A DNA stretch of 64,000 nucleotides from Chloroflexota bacterium (GTDB taxonomy: Bacteria > Chloroflexota > Limnocylindria > Limnocylindrales > CSP1-4): the NCBI GenBank assembly GCA_004297395.1, contig SCUO01000036.1, positions 1 to 64,000 of the forward strand. The letters are read 5' to 3'. The notes under the pieces were generated by a model. It saw only the letters and a list, made by a program, of their open reading frames with translations. It ran no database searches and was not told the origin of the DNA. The position numbers were made by a program, and so were the translations under genes. Shown piece after piece: positions 17,110 through 25,454 of this stretch. Position 1 is the stretch's first letter. The number at the start of each line of letters is the position of its first letter.

Positions 17110-17613
17110 TCAGCAGGCGGGTGCGGCAACTGGCTCGTCGATGCGCGGCGAGCTGCCCGTCGCGACGTCGAAGTAGGTGGCGTAGAGGACGAGGTTCTCG
17201 GTGCCACCGTTGAACGCGGTGTGGACGTGGCCCTGGCCGGGATCGACAAAGGCGGTTCCCGTCGGGTAGACCGTCTCGAAGCAGCCGCCGTGGTCCTCGC
17301 GAACGTACGTGAGGGCGCCGGCTTTCACGACCACGACGACGGGTCCCGGATGGCTGTGCCAGCCGGTGGTGCCACCCGGGGCGATCGTGATCTCCTGGAC
17401 GATCACCTCGCCCGCATCGGGCGCGTTCGAGACGACCGTGCCGTATGCGGTGTCGAACTTGATCTTGACGTCGACGTGGTCGCTGAAGTCGCCGCGCGCG
17501 AGGATCGGGGCCGAGATGACGCCGCTGGCCGGCGTGCCCAACGTCGCGGTGACGACGGTCAGGAGGAGCAGGAGCGCCGCGGCTGCGGCAAGCGTAATGC
17601 GGGAAGGACGCAT
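17110..17613 (-). CDS. Secreted cupin-domain protein
   Basis: 167 residues: signal peptide (LAAAAALLLLLTVVTATLG), then one cupin barrel with GWHSHPGPVVVVVKAG as motif 1 and PGQGHVHTAFNGG as motif 2, giving metal-binding histidines. The substrate is unknown; secreted single-domain cupins of this sort are common in Actinobacteria and Chloroflexota. GAGGAG precedes ATG 17613. It is convergent with hppD and downstream of the anti-sigma-like gene on the same strand. Confidence 0.82.
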   Translation of the reverse strand: MRPSRITLAAAAALLLLLTVVTATLGTPASGVISAPILARGDFSDHVDVKIKFDTAYGTVVSNAPDAGEVIVQEITIAPGGTTGWHSHPGPVVVVVKAGALTYVREDHGGCFETVYPTGTAFVDPGQGHVHTAFNGGTENLVLYATYFDVATGSSPRIDEPVAAPAC

Positions 17614-17664
17614 TGTGATGTTCTCCTCAAGAACTGAGCCAGGCTTGGGTCAAGGCGCTCGTGA

Positions 17665-18591
17665 TCAGGGCGTGATCACGAGCGAGTCGAGGATTCCCTG
17701 GGCGGTGCCGAGATCCTCGGCGGACGCCCCGGCGGACGAGATCAACACGGCGATCAGGCGGATGCCATCGACGTCCACGATCGACACCTGCGAATGGGTG
17801 GCGTCCCCCATGATGGAGAAGCCTGCTGATTCGGCCCCGCTGAACACGAAGCGACGGGTCTCTCCGCCGTCGGAGTCGCACTCCGAGATACCGGGCGAGA
17901 GCTCGAGATCCAGTTGCTTGCCTGGGAATCCGCCGAGCGTCACGTCGGTGGGGGTCGTGCTCTCGTAGGCTGTGCTCGCGGCCAGAGCCGAGGCGAGGTC
18001 GTCGACGGTCGGACCGACTTCGACGTCGCCCGGCTGGTTGTTCCTGCGGCTGCCGTCGAGATCCCAGTGGCAGGGATCGCCGAACAGGCCTTCCGCCGCG
18101 ACGAAGGCGATCGCGACGCCGTCTGGCGGCCCGATTTGGGTCGTCGCGATGATCCACGAGCCGTAGCCTTGCCAACCTTCGGGAACCACTGCGTCGATCG
18201 TGAGGCCGGCGGCGGTACTGGGAAGCGGCCGGAGTCGGTAGGTGCCGGTGGCGGTCACGTCGCCATTGGGGAGGGGCGGGATCGTCGTCGCCGTTGGCGA
18301 TGGCGACGCGATGGGCGTTGGAATCGGCGTTGGCGTGGGGTCGCCACCCGGTCCGGTCAACTTCGGCAGGCGGTTCCAGCCGACGGCGGCGATGACGAGG
18401 ACCGCGGCGACCGCGGCACCGAATTTCACGATTGGGCTCATTGGAAGCCTCCGAAGGAGACGCCACGAACGCCGCTGGCGCTGGCGGCTGATGCGATCCT
18501 CGATCACGTCGAGGACGTAGTCCGGCGCGGCTGCGCCGTCATCGGCCAGGAATTCGCGAAGCACGAGCTCGACGTCGGGAGCCCTGGTCAT
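17665..18591 (-). CDS. Membrane-anchored anti-sigma-like protein (copy B)
   Basis: 308 residues: cytoplasmic N terminus ending in SWRLLRRLPMSPIVKFG, a membrane helix (AAVAAVLVIAAVGW), a Pro/Thr linker, then an extracytoplasmic domain with two conserved cysteines (GDPCHWDLDG and SECDSDGG). It overlaps its sigma factor by ATGA. It is clearly paralogous to the product at 19308-20234, and the DNA around the membrane helix is almost identical in both. An anti-sigma role is inferred from position and topology. Confidence 0.75.
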   Translation of the reverse strand: MTRAPDVELVLREFLADDGAAAPDYVLDVIEDRISRQRQRRSWRLLRRLPMSPIVKFGAAVAAVLVIAAVGWNRLPKLTGPGGDPTPTPIPTPIASPSPTATTIPPLPNGDVTATGTYRLRPLPSTAAGLTIDAVVPEGWQGYGSWIIATTQIGPPDGVAIAFVAAEGLFGDPCHWDLDGSRRNNQPGDVEVGPTVDDLASALAASTAYESTTPTDVTLGGFPGKQLDLELSPGISECDSDGGETRRFVFSGAESAGFSIMGDATHSQVSIVDVDGIRLIAVLISSAGASAEDLGTAQGILDSLVITP

Positions 18592-19136
18592 GCCGACGAA
18601 CCTCCGACGGCGGCGCGCGCGTCCGCGTCGATTGCGGCGCGCATGGCGCGATGGGCGTGATGGAGACGGGAACGGATCGTGCCCCCCGACAGGCCGAGAA
18701 GCTCGGCGATGACGGCGGGCTCGTAGCCGAGGTAGTAGCGAAGGACGAGGACCGCGCGTTGCTCCGGGTTCAGCCGGCGGAACGCCCGGTCCACGACGTC
18801 ACGGTCGGCCACGCCGGCGAGCTCGTCGCTCGCAACGTGGTCGTGGATGGTGAGGACTTCGAGCCTGGCGTAGCGGCGCCGGTCCCGACGGGCATGCTCG
18901 ATGCACATGTTCGCGAGCACGCGCTGGATCCAGAAGTCGAACCGGTCCGGATCGCGGAGATCCGGCAGGTCGCGCCAGGCGATCACCAGCGCGTCCTGCA
19001 GGGCATCCTCGGCCCGGTCGACATCACGGAGGATCCGTCGGGCGATCCCGAACAGGCGGTCGAGGCGCGCGCGGACCAGGTCCATGAAGGCGACCTGATC
19101 GCCACGCTGCGCCGCGACCACGAGCTCTCGATCCAC
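18588..19136 (-). CDS. ECF-type RNA polymerase sigma factor (copy B)
   Basis: 182 residues with region 2 (LFGIARRILRDVDRAEDALQDALVIAWRD) and region 4 (LNPEQRAVLVLRYYLGYEPAVIAELLGLSGGTIRSRLHHAH). Very similar to the sigma factor at 20231-20782. It lies upstream of, and overlaps, its membrane partner. A 22-base block upstream (19155-19176) is shared with the other copy. Confidence 0.9.
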   Translation of the reverse strand: MDRELVVAAQRGDQVAFMDLVRARLDRLFGIARRILRDVDRAEDALQDALVIAWRDLPDLRDPDRFDFWIQRVLANMCIEHARRDRRRYARLEVLTIHDHVASDELAGVADRDVVDRAFRRLNPEQRAVLVLRYYLGYEPAVIAELLGLSGGTIRSRLHHAHRAMRAAIDADARAAVGGSSA

Positions 19137-19154
19137 CGCCGGTCACAGTACTGA

Positions 19155-19176
19155 CGTCCATCGGGGACGCCGTCCA
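19155..19176 (-). promoter_or_regulatory. Conserved block upstream of sigma copy B
   Basis: On the coding strand TGGACGGCGTCCCCGATGGACG; it matches the block before copy C at 20 of 22 positions. A candidate self-recognised ECF promoter, or simply residual homology from duplication. Confidence 0.4.
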
Positions 19177-19307
19177 GCTATTCAGGCGGATCGTGCACCC
19201 GTCAGCGTTGAAACATGGGTCGGCGCGGCATGAATCGAGCCGCCGCCGGCTGGTGCCGGCGGCGGGCGAATGTCTGTGTCGAGGCTTGCCGGGTCAGCCA
19301 AGCTGGA

Positions 19308-20234
19308 TCACGGCGTGATCTCGAACGACATGGCGATGGCCTCCGCGACCGCGAACTCGGCCTCGGAGGTTCCCTCGGCGATGCTGATCATGGTGATCAG
19401 TCGGGTCCCATCGATTTCGATGATGTGCAAGTGCCATCGGCTGTTCGGGCCCTGGGCATAGAAGCCGCCCGGGAACACGAAGTAGTCTCCCGTCGACTCC
19501 CCGGACCTCCGGTCGCAGGCCGAAATGACGTCGCCCCCCGGAAGATGGAGCTCCAGCGCACGGGCCTGGAATCCGCCGATGCTCGTCGGCTCGTGACCTG
19601 ACGTCGTGTACGACGTGTTGGCCTGCAGCGCGGAAACGAGGTCAGCGGCGCTCGGACCGACGACGACATCGCCTTGCTGGTCCGGTGACCCGGTGCCATC
19701 CAGATCCCAGTGGCATGCGTCGCTGAACAGGCGGTCGGCCTGCATGAACCCGATCAGAACCCCCTCGTTGCTCCCTGCCGGGCTGGTGAGCGCCGGGATC
19801 TCGGGATGGCCGACCCAGCCCTCGGGAATGTTCGCCACGATCGAGAGGCCCGGGTCGATGAACGACAGGTCCATGCGATACCGACCCGCCGACAGGATGC
19901 CGCTACGGAGGTCAACGGGTCCGCTAGCGACCGGGGAGCTGGTCGGGATCGCCGTCGGCGACGCGGTTGGCAGCGGCGTTGTCGGCCCCCCGACACCGCC
20001 CTGTCTGGGCAGCAGGTTGTAGCCGACGACGGCGACGACGAGGACCGCGGCAGCCGCGGTGCCGAGTTTCACGATTGGGTTCATGGGGAGCCTCCGAAGG
20101 AGGCGCCACGAACGCCGCTGGCGCTGGACGCTGATCCGGTCTGCGACGACGTCGATGATGCGGTCAGGCATCGTCGTGGGTCCGTCGTCCATCCAATGCC
20201 GGAGCAGGCGGTCGATGTCGGAGTGCTGGTTCAT
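19308..20234 (-). CDS. Membrane-anchored anti-sigma-like protein (copy C)
   Basis: 308 residues, the same length and plan as copy B: N-terminal segment with SWRLLRRLPMNPIVKLG, membrane helix (AAAAVLVVAVVGYNLL), Pro/Ser/Thr linker, then an extracytoplasmic domain with DACHWDLDG and SACDRRSGE. The domain has diverged more than the membrane region, suggesting different signals for the two systems. Coupled to its sigma factor by ATGA. Confidence 0.75.
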   Translation of the reverse strand: MNQHSDIDRLLRHWMDDGPTTMPDRIIDVVADRISVQRQRRSWRLLRRLPMNPIVKLGTAAAAVLVVAVVGYNLLPRQGGVGGPTTPLPTASPTAIPTSSPVASGPVDLRSGILSAGRYRMDLSFIDPGLSIVANIPEGWVGHPEIPALTSPAGSNEGVLIGFMQADRLFSDACHWDLDGTGSPDQQGDVVVGPSAADLVSALQANTSYTTSGHEPTSIGGFQARALELHLPGGDVISACDRRSGESTGDYFVFPGGFYAQGPNSRWHLHIIEIDGTRLITMISIAEGTSEAEFAVAEAIAMSFEITP

Positions 20235-20782
20235 GCCGAAGTCCCTCCGACGGCGGCCGTGCGGGCGTCCGCGTCGAGCGCGGCGCGCATGGCGCGATGG
20301 GCGTGATGAAGGCGGGAGCGAATCGTTCCCGCGGGAAGGCCAAGAAGGTCGGCGATCTCGCTGGGCTCGTAGCCGACGTAGTGACGGAGCACGAGGAGCG
20401 CGCGTTCGTCGGCGGAGAGCCGGCGAAACCCGCGGTCGAGCTGGTCGCGATCGGCCAGGGTCAGGAGATCGTCGGGTGCCGCCGGGTCGTCGAACGGGAG
20501 CACGTGGAGGTTCGCGATCCTCCGGCGCTCCCGCCCGGCCTCGGCGATGCAGACGTTGGTCAGGAGTCGGTGGGTCCAGGCGTCGAAGCGGTCCGGATCG
20601 CGGAGGTCCGGCAGGTCACGCCAGGCGATCACCAGCGCGTCCTGCAGGGCATCCTCGGCCCGATCGACATCCCGGAGGATCCGGTACGCGATCGCGAAGA
20701 GGCGATCGCCCCGCGACCGGACCAGGTCGACGAACGCCGCCTGGTCTCCTCGCTGGGCCGCCTCGACGAGGTCGCGATCCAC
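20231..20782 (-). CDS. ECF-type RNA polymerase sigma factor (copy C)
   Basis: 183 residues; region 2 LFAIAYRILRDVDRAEDALQDALVIAWRD and region 4 LSADERALLVLRHYVGYEPSEIADLLGLPAGTIRSRLHHAHRAM. The RILRDVDRAEDALQDALVIAWRDLPDLRDPDRFD stretch is identical to copy B, evidence of a recent duplication of the two-gene cassette. It is upstream in its operon and overlaps the anti-sigma-like gene. Confidence 0.9.
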   Translation of the reverse strand: MDRDLVEAAQRGDQAAFVDLVRSRGDRLFAIAYRILRDVDRAEDALQDALVIAWRDLPDLRDPDRFDAWTHRLLTNVCIAEAGRERRRIANLHVLPFDDPAAPDDLLTLADRDQLDRGFRRLSADERALLVLRHYVGYEPSEIADLLGLPAGTIRSRLHHAHRAMRAALDADARTAAVGGTSA

Positions 20783-20800
20783 CGGCGTCTCCCGGTCGGG

Positions 20801-20822
20801 CGTCCATTGGGGACGCTGTCCA
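20801..20822 (-). promoter_or_regulatory. Conserved block upstream of sigma copy C
   Basis: Coding-strand TGGACAGCGTCCCCAATGGACG, 20/22 identical to the block before copy B and at a similar distance from the start codon. Confidence 0.4.
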
Positions 20823-20900
20823 CCAGTATCGGTTGATCCGATGCCCCCGGCGTTGGAAATCGAGAGGTGGTCCCTCGCCGAAATCCATCATGTGCAGGCC

Positions 20901-20928
20901 TTGACATCCGGCCGTTCGTTCTTATATT
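20901..20928 (+). promoter_or_regulatory. Sigma-70-type promoter of the tetR operon
   Basis: Perfect -35 TTGACA at 20901-20906, 16-base spacer, -10 TATATT at 20923-20928. It is one of the few AT-rich spots in the window and overlaps the palindrome that follows. Confidence 0.8.
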
Positions 20929-20948
20929 GACTGCCATCGTCAGTCAAT
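20926..20948. promoter_or_regulatory. Palindromic operator over the tetR promoter start site
   Basis: ATTGACTG-N7-CAGTCAAT, an exact 8-base inverted repeat covering the end of the -10 and the expected +1. The position fits autorepression by the TetR protein. Confidence 0.75.
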
Positions 20949-20966
20949 GAAATGGAGTGCGTCCCG

Positions 20967-21116
20967 ATGATGGCAGCGCTTCGCTGTGGCCTCGTGCGGC
21001 ACACTCGATTGCGAGTCGTGGCTGGAGCACTGGGGATCGCGGATGCGCATCGCGGCGGCCCGGCCGCGATGCCAGGCCGCGCGCCGCTCGCCGACGACCG
21101 CGTGCAGAGGGCCTGA
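20967..21116 (+). CDS. Possible 49-residue leader ORF before tetR
   Basis: Short ORF (MMAALRCGLVRHTRLRVV...) with GGAG 9 bases before its ATG, directly downstream of the operator. It ends 7 bases before the tetR start, and AAGG for tetR follows its stop. It has no recognisable domain and may only couple translation of tetR, or be chance. Confidence 0.3.
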   Translation: MMAALRCGLVRHTRLRVVAGALGIADAHRGGPAAMPGRAPLADDRVQRA

Positions 21117-21123
21117 AGGTCAG

Positions 21124-21768
21124 ATGGCCCCGCGCAGCTACGACCTTGGCCGCCGGGCGACGACGACAGCCGCGACCCGCCGCCGGATCATCGAAGCGGC
21201 GACGACGCTGTACCGAGAACGAGGCGTGGCCGGCACGTCGCTCGCCGCCGTGGCCGAGCGGGCCGACGTCGCCCGGGGCACGATCGTCAACCACTTCGGG
21301 AGCGCCGACCTGCTCCTCGGAGCCGTGGTCGACGAGATTCTCGTCGCGATCGAGGTTCCCGACGAGCGGATCCTCAACGGCGCGACCTCGACCGAGGAGC
21401 GGGTCCGCCGGTTCGTGGATGCGATGGTCCGCTTCAACGATCGAAGCCGGTCGTGGTGGGAGGTCTTCCGGCGCGACATGGACAGCCCCGTCCTCAGGGC
21501 GCGGGAGGCGGGCTACTGGGCGTCGTTCGAGCGCCTCCGGCGCGCCACGATGGGCGACGCCGGCACCGATCGAGTCGCCGTGGCGACGGTCGGAGCACTC
21601 GTGCACCCGGGGACCCTGTGGACGTTCACCGAGGCCGGCCTGAGCCTCGACGAGACGATCGAGGCCATCACGGCCCTGGTCGTGGGCCTCATCAGGCGGA
21701 CCGAAGCCAACGGGCCCACAAGCGGTCCCGTGGCAGGGCATGATCCGGGGGACAGGAGGGTTCGGTGA
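21124..21768 (+). CDS. TetR family transcriptional regulator
   Basis: 214 residues. The N-terminal HTH has the TetR pattern RRRIIEAATTLYRERGVAGTSLAAVAERADVARGTIVNHFGSADLL; the ligand-binding C-terminal half is unique to each family. The start is ATG 21124 with AAGG upstream; the ORF-track start at 20986 lies inside a different-frame leader. The stop overlaps the next gene by GTGA, so it probably controls the two downstream membrane proteins and itself. Confidence 0.9.
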   Translation: MAPRSYDLGRRATTTAATRRRIIEAATTLYRERGVAGTSLAAVAERADVARGTIVNHFGSADLLLGAVVDEILVAIEVPDERILNGATSTEERVRRFVDAMVRFNDRSRSWWEVFRRDMDSPVLRAREAGYWASFERLRRATMGDAGTDRVAVATVGALVHPGTLWTFTEAGLSLDETIEAITALVVGLIRRTEANGPTSGPVAGHDPGDRRVR

Positions 21769-22163
21769 TCCTGCGGCAGGTCCATGCCTGGCTCGCCTGG
21801 GCATTGGTGGCAACGATCGTCGCCCAGGTCTTCCTGGCCGGCACGGCGATGGCGAACCTCGGTGGGTCGGGCGACTTCTCGACCCACATCGAGTTCGGCT
21901 ACACGGTCGTCGGGATCGCCTCCCTGGCTCTCGTCCTGTCGGCCATCGCGGCCCGGCGGGGCCGGCGGGAGGTCGGAATCGCGGCCGGCCTGCTGGTCCT
22001 GTACGTCGTCCAGACGGTGCTGCCGTCGGCGCGCTCGGCGTACCCGATCCTCGCGGCGCTCCATCCCCTGAACGCCATGCTCCTGTTCGGGCTGGCGATC
22101 TGGTACGCCCGCCGGGCCTGGACGGCACGGACGAGTGGCCCGGCCGGTCCCGGCGGGGCCTGA
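21765..22163 (+). CDS. Small membrane protein, DUF6220-like
   Basis: 132 residues with four hydrophobic helices, starting ILRQVHAWLAWALVATIVAQVFLAGTAM and containing STHIEFGYTVVGIASLALVLSAIAARRG and LHPLNAMLLFGLAIWYARRA. Histidines in helices 1, 2 and 4 could bind heme, but this is speculation. Resembles DUF6220 proteins; function unknown. GTG start overlapping the tetR stop. Confidence 0.7.
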   Translation: MILRQVHAWLAWALVATIVAQVFLAGTAMANLGGSGDFSTHIEFGYTVVGIASLALVLSAIAARRGRREVGIAAGLLVLYVVQTVLPSARSAYPILAALHPLNAMLLFGLAIWYARRAWTARTSGPAGPGGA

Positions 22164-22196
22164 CCGATCTCGGCGTCGATATCTGGAGGGATTGGC

Positions 22197-22691
22197 GTGG
22201 ATCTCTACGGCTGGATCGTCTTCGCCCACATCGTGACGGTCATCCTGGCCTTCGCCGCACACGGGGTCTCGGCCTGGGCGATCTTCAGGGTTAGCGCCGA
22301 GCGGGATCGAACGCGGCTGTCGGCGATCCTCGACCTGTCGTCGAGCGCCCTGACCGCGGCGGGGATCCTGCTCCTCATCACGGTCGTGCTCGGCCTCGCC
22401 GCGGCCGTCATGGGTGGCCACTTCGCGAAGTTCTGGCCGTGGGCCGCGATCATCGTCCTGGTCATCGCCTTCGGCTCGATGACGCCGTTTGCCGCGATCC
22501 CGCTGAACAAGGTCCGGGCCGTCCTCGCCGTCGCCAAGCCCGGCGACATCAGCGGCCGGCCGGTCGGGGCGAGCGGGACGGACGAGGAGCTGGCGGTGGC
22601 GTTGGCGGCCATCCGGCCGGAGGTCCCGGCCGTCATCGGCGTCGCCGCGATCCTCATCCTCGCCTGGCTCATGCGGGCGAAACCCTTCTGA
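22197..22691 (+). CDS. Four-helix membrane protein of unknown function
   Basis: 164 residues. Helices near 5-30, 47-73, 82-105 and 143-160, with a cytoplasmic loop (KVRAVLAVAKPGDISGRP). A histidine-bearing first helix (IVFAHIVTVILAFAAHG) resembles DUF2269-like proteins, but I cannot assign it firmly. GTG start after TGGAGGG. Third gene of the tetR operon. Confidence 0.7.
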   Translation: MDLYGWIVFAHIVTVILAFAAHGVSAWAIFRVSAERDRTRLSAILDLSSSALTAAGILLLITVVLGLAAAVMGGHFAKFWPWAAIIVLVIAFGSMTPFAAIPLNKVRAVLAVAKPGDISGRPVGASGTDEELAVALAAIRPEVPAVIGVAAILILAWLMRAKPF

Positions 22692-22767
22692 TCGCTGGGC
22701 GGTGACGGCGCGGCGCGCTATCCTCGGCCTACCTCGCCCCGATCGAGGCGTCCCCGAAGGAGCGACC

Positions 22768-23193
22768 ATGGCGCCGAAGGACCCAAAGCTCGATCTGCTG
22801 AAGTCGATCCCGATCTTCGAGGGCCTCGGCGAGCACCAGCTCGAGCAGATCGCCCAGCTCGTCGATGAGGCCGATGTCCCAGCGGGGAAGGTCCTGATGC
22901 GGCAGGGCGAGCCGGGCGACGAGATGTTCATCGTGGTCCATGGCAACTTCACCATCGACCGTGACGGGAACGTGATCCGCGACTGCAGCGCCGGGCACGC
23001 GCTCGGCGAGCTGAACCTCCTCTCGCAAGGGCTTCGCTCCGCAACGGTCACGGCCAACGAGCCGAGCCGTGTCCTGGTCGTCGGGCATCGCGAGTTCCAT
23101 GCGCTCCTGGAGGTGGCCCCGGAGATTGCGAGGCACATGCTCGTCAATCTGGCCCGGCAGCTCCGAGCCCTCGACGAGGACGCCGTCGCCTAG
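22768..23193 (+). CDS. Stand-alone cyclic-nucleotide-binding domain protein
   Basis: 141 residues made of one cNMP-binding barrel: LKSIPIFEGLGEHQLEQIAQL, PAGKVLMRQGEPGDEMFIVVHG and the phosphate-binding cassette LGELNLLSQGLRSATVTA with the Glu and Arg needed for cAMP. No DNA-binding or enzymatic domain is attached, so it may act by protein contact. The start is ATG 22768 with AAGGAG upstream. One of three cNMP proteins in the window. Confidence 0.88.
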   Translation: MAPKDPKLDLLKSIPIFEGLGEHQLEQIAQLVDEADVPAGKVLMRQGEPGDEMFIVVHGNFTIDRDGNVIRDCSAGHALGELNLLSQGLRSATVTANEPSRVLVVGHREFHALLEVAPEIARHMLVNLARQLRALDEDAVA

Positions 23194-23237
23194 GCACCGC
23201 TGATTGCGAGACCGCCCGGACCGATCTCCGAACTCCC

Positions 23238-23243
23238 TACACT
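23238..23243 (+). promoter_or_regulatory. Putative leaderless -10 (TACACT) for the fah-like gene
   Basis: TACACT, 6 bases, ATG 23250. No Shine-Dalgarno is present. Confidence 0.5.
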
Positions 23244-23249
23244 CAGCCG

Positions 23250-24314
23250 ATGCGGATCGCCCACGTTCGAGAGCGGAATGCCCCGGCTGGCGCACCCTGG
23301 CGCCTGGCCGCGGCGCTCGACCGTCCCGCCGCGACCAACCCCGAGCCGCAGCGCTGGCTGGACCTCGAGGTGGCCCGACGCCGACTCGTCGCTCGAGATG
23401 CCCGGCTGGCCCACAACAGCGTCCTCTTCCGCCTTCCGATCCTGACCCTCGACGACCACCTCGCCCGCGGGCTGCGGGTGGCGGCGCTGGCCGATATCGT
23501 CGAAGGCGTGGCCGGTGCGAGCGGGCCCGGGCCAGGTCCGGACGACGACGCCGTGCTGGACGCGGCGGATCTTCGGTTCGGGCCGCCGATCCTCCGGCCG
23601 CCGGCGTTCCGCGACTTCTACGCCTTCGAACGCCACGTCCAGTCCATGTGGGACCGGCGCGGCGGCGAGATCCCGGAGCCGTGGTTCCGGATCCCCGTCT
23701 TCTACTTCTCGAACACCTCGGAGATCCGGGGCCCCCACGAGCCGGTCTGGGCGCCGAGCGGCTGCCAGGAGCTCGACTTCGAGCTCGAGGTCGGGGCCCT
23801 CGTCGACACGCCGGCCATCGACCTCGATGCCGGCGACGCGGAGGCGGTCATCGGTGGCTTCTTCGTCCTCAGCGACTGGTCGGCCCGTGATCTCCAGCGG
23901 GACGAGATGCCGGTCCGGATGGGACCCGCCAAGGCCAAGGACTTCGCGACCTCGATCGGGCCCTGGCTGGTCACGCCCGACGAGCTCGCCGATGCGCGCG
24001 TACCCGGTGCGACCGGGCCGGACCTGGCGATGACGAGCGTGGTTCGCGCCGCCGACGGCCGCGAGATGCCGATCTCGTCCGGGACCTGGGCGTCGTGCCA
24101 CTACTCATTCGGTCAGATGCTCGGCCGGGCCTCGGCCGACGTCCACCTCCGGGCCGGCGAGATCCTGGGCTCCGGCACGGTCGGCAGCGGCTGCCTGCTG
24201 GAGGTCAAGGACGCGACCCTAGGACGCTGGCTCGAGCCGGGCGACGAGCTCTCGCTCACGATCGAGCGTCTCGGGACGCTCCGGACGCCGATCGTGGCTC
24301 GCCCGGCGCGGTGA
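23250..24314 (+). CDS. Fumarylacetoacetate hydrolase family protein
   Basis: 354 residues. The FAH-type metal site is visible in FYFSNTSEIRGPHEPVW, CQELDFELEVGALV and SDWSARDLQRDEM, and the C-terminal GEILGSGTVGSGC fits the family. It would split fumarylacetoacetate into fumarate and acetoacetate, the last step of the homogentisate route. Other FAH-fold reactions are possible, but HmgA lies 1.6 kb away and HppD about 6 kb. The stop overlaps the acetyltransferase start by GTGA. Confidence 0.88.
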   Translation: MRIAHVRERNAPAGAPWRLAAALDRPAATNPEPQRWLDLEVARRRLVARDARLAHNSVLFRLPILTLDDHLARGLRVAALADIVEGVAGASGPGPGPDDDAVLDAADLRFGPPILRPPAFRDFYAFERHVQSMWDRRGGEIPEPWFRIPVFYFSNTSEIRGPHEPVWAPSGCQELDFELEVGALVDTPAIDLDAGDAEAVIGGFFVLSDWSARDLQRDEMPVRMGPAKAKDFATSIGPWLVTPDELADARVPGATGPDLAMTSVVRAADGREMPISSGTWASCHYSFGQMLGRASADVHLRAGEILGSGTVGSGCLLEVKDATLGRWLEPGDELSLTIERLGTLRTPIVARPAR

Positions 24315-24844
24315 GCGAGGCGGCCCAGGTGGGCGACGCGACGCCGCGATCGGCGGTGGTCGTCGTCGCGATGACCGCGGCCCACGCCCCGCGGGTCCTC
24401 GAGATCTACGGCGAGGGCATCGCGACCGGCGACGCGACCTTCGAATCGGTCGTCCCCGACTGGGCCAGCTTCGACGCCGGGCACCTCCCGGAGGCGCGCC
24501 TCGTGGCCGTGGTCGGCGGCCAGGTCGGGGGTTGGGTGGCCCTGTCGCCGTATTCGTCGCGCGCGGTCTACCGCGGCGTCGCCTGGGAGAGCGTCTATGT
24601 CGCGGCCGCGTCGCGCGGCCGGGGCATCGGGCTGATCCTCCTCGAGGCGGCCATCGTTGCGGCCCAGGCAGCCGGCTTCTGGACGCTCCTCGCCGGCATC
24701 GAGATCGAGAACCGGGCCTCGCTTGCCCTGCACAGGCGCGCGGGATTCCGGGAGCTTGGCACCCACGAGCGACTCGGGCGGGATCCGGCCGGGCGCTGGC
24801 GCGACGTCGCCATCCTCGAGTGGCGGGCTCCGGAGCCCGCCTGA
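24311..24844 (+). CDS. GNAT acetyltransferase, phosphinothricin-acetyltransferase-like
   Basis: 177 residues of GNAT fold. IYGEGIATGDATFESVVPDW, LSPYSSRAVYRGVAWESVYVA and the acetyl-CoA loop RGRGIGLILLEAAI match the PAT/YncA-type group acting on phosphinothricin or methionine derivatives. Real substrate unknown. The start is GTG 24311, coupled to the fah-like gene; the ORF track begins 216 bases earlier inside that gene. ATG at MTAAHAPRV is a possible alternative. Confidence 0.85.
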   Translation: MSEAAQVGDATPRSAVVVVAMTAAHAPRVLEIYGEGIATGDATFESVVPDWASFDAGHLPEARLVAVVGGQVGGWVALSPYSSRAVYRGVAWESVYVAAASRGRGIGLILLEAAIVAAQAAGFWTLLAGIEIENRASLALHRRAGFRELGTHERLGRDPAGRWRDVAILEWRAPEPA

Positions 24845-24896
24845 CCGCAATCGGCGCCGGGAGGTTGGGGAGCCCGGCGGTTGGGGAGCCCGGCGG

Positions 24897-25448
24897 TCAG
24901 TCTTCCTGGTCGGGGTGGTGCTTCTTCATCGACGCGTATTCCGGCGGGAAGGCTCGCATCAGGCGGCGCAGCAGCCCGTGGAGGATCTCCTTCTCGTCGT
25001 TCGACAGGGCCGAGGCGATGAGGGCCTCGCGCTGTGCCTGGGCGCCGGTGCAGCGCTCCCAGGCGGCGTGGCCGGCGTCGGTCGGCTCGATGAGCGTGCC
25101 GCGGCGGTCGTTGGGGTCGGGCAGCCGGCGGATCAGGCCGGCCTCCTCGAGGCGATCCAGGCGGGCCGTCATCGCGCCGCTCGAGAGGTGCATCGATTCG
25201 CCGAGCTGGCCAGGCGACATCCGGTACGGCGCGCCGAGGTAGCGCAGGTCCCCGATCAGGGCGTAGGCCCGCCGGTCCATCCCGAACTCGGCGAGGGTCT
25301 CGTCCATCGACCGGTCGAAGTAGCGAGCCAGGGTCTGGATCCGCTGGACGATCGCCTCGGTGGCGACATCGAGGGACGGGATCTCCCGCTTCCAGACCTC
25401 CAGCTTCGCGTCCAGGCGATCCAGCTGTTCGTCGGCGGCCGTCTTCAT
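24897..25448 (-). CDS. MarR family transcriptional regulator
   Basis: 183 residues with a winged helix (MSPGQLGESMHLSSGAMTARLDRLEEAGLIRRLPDPNDRRGTLIEPTDAG) and flanking dimerisation helices. It faces a divergent palindromic promoter region, and its own -10 (AATACT) ends only 6 bases before the ATG. The mRNA is therefore probably leaderless. Likely targets are itself, the 93-residue protein and perhaps hmgA; the ligand may be an aromatic acid, by analogy with other MarR regulators, which is inference. Confidence 0.9.
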   Translation of the reverse strand: MKTAADEQLDRLDAKLEVWKREIPSLDVATEAIVQRIQTLARYFDRSMDETLAEFGMDRRAYALIGDLRYLGAPYRMSPGQLGESMHLSSGAMTARLDRLEEAGLIRRLPDPNDRRGTLIEPTDAGHAAWERCTGAQAQREALIASALSNDEKEILHGLLRRLMRAFPPEYASMKKHHPDQED

Positions 25449-25454
25449 GTAAAG

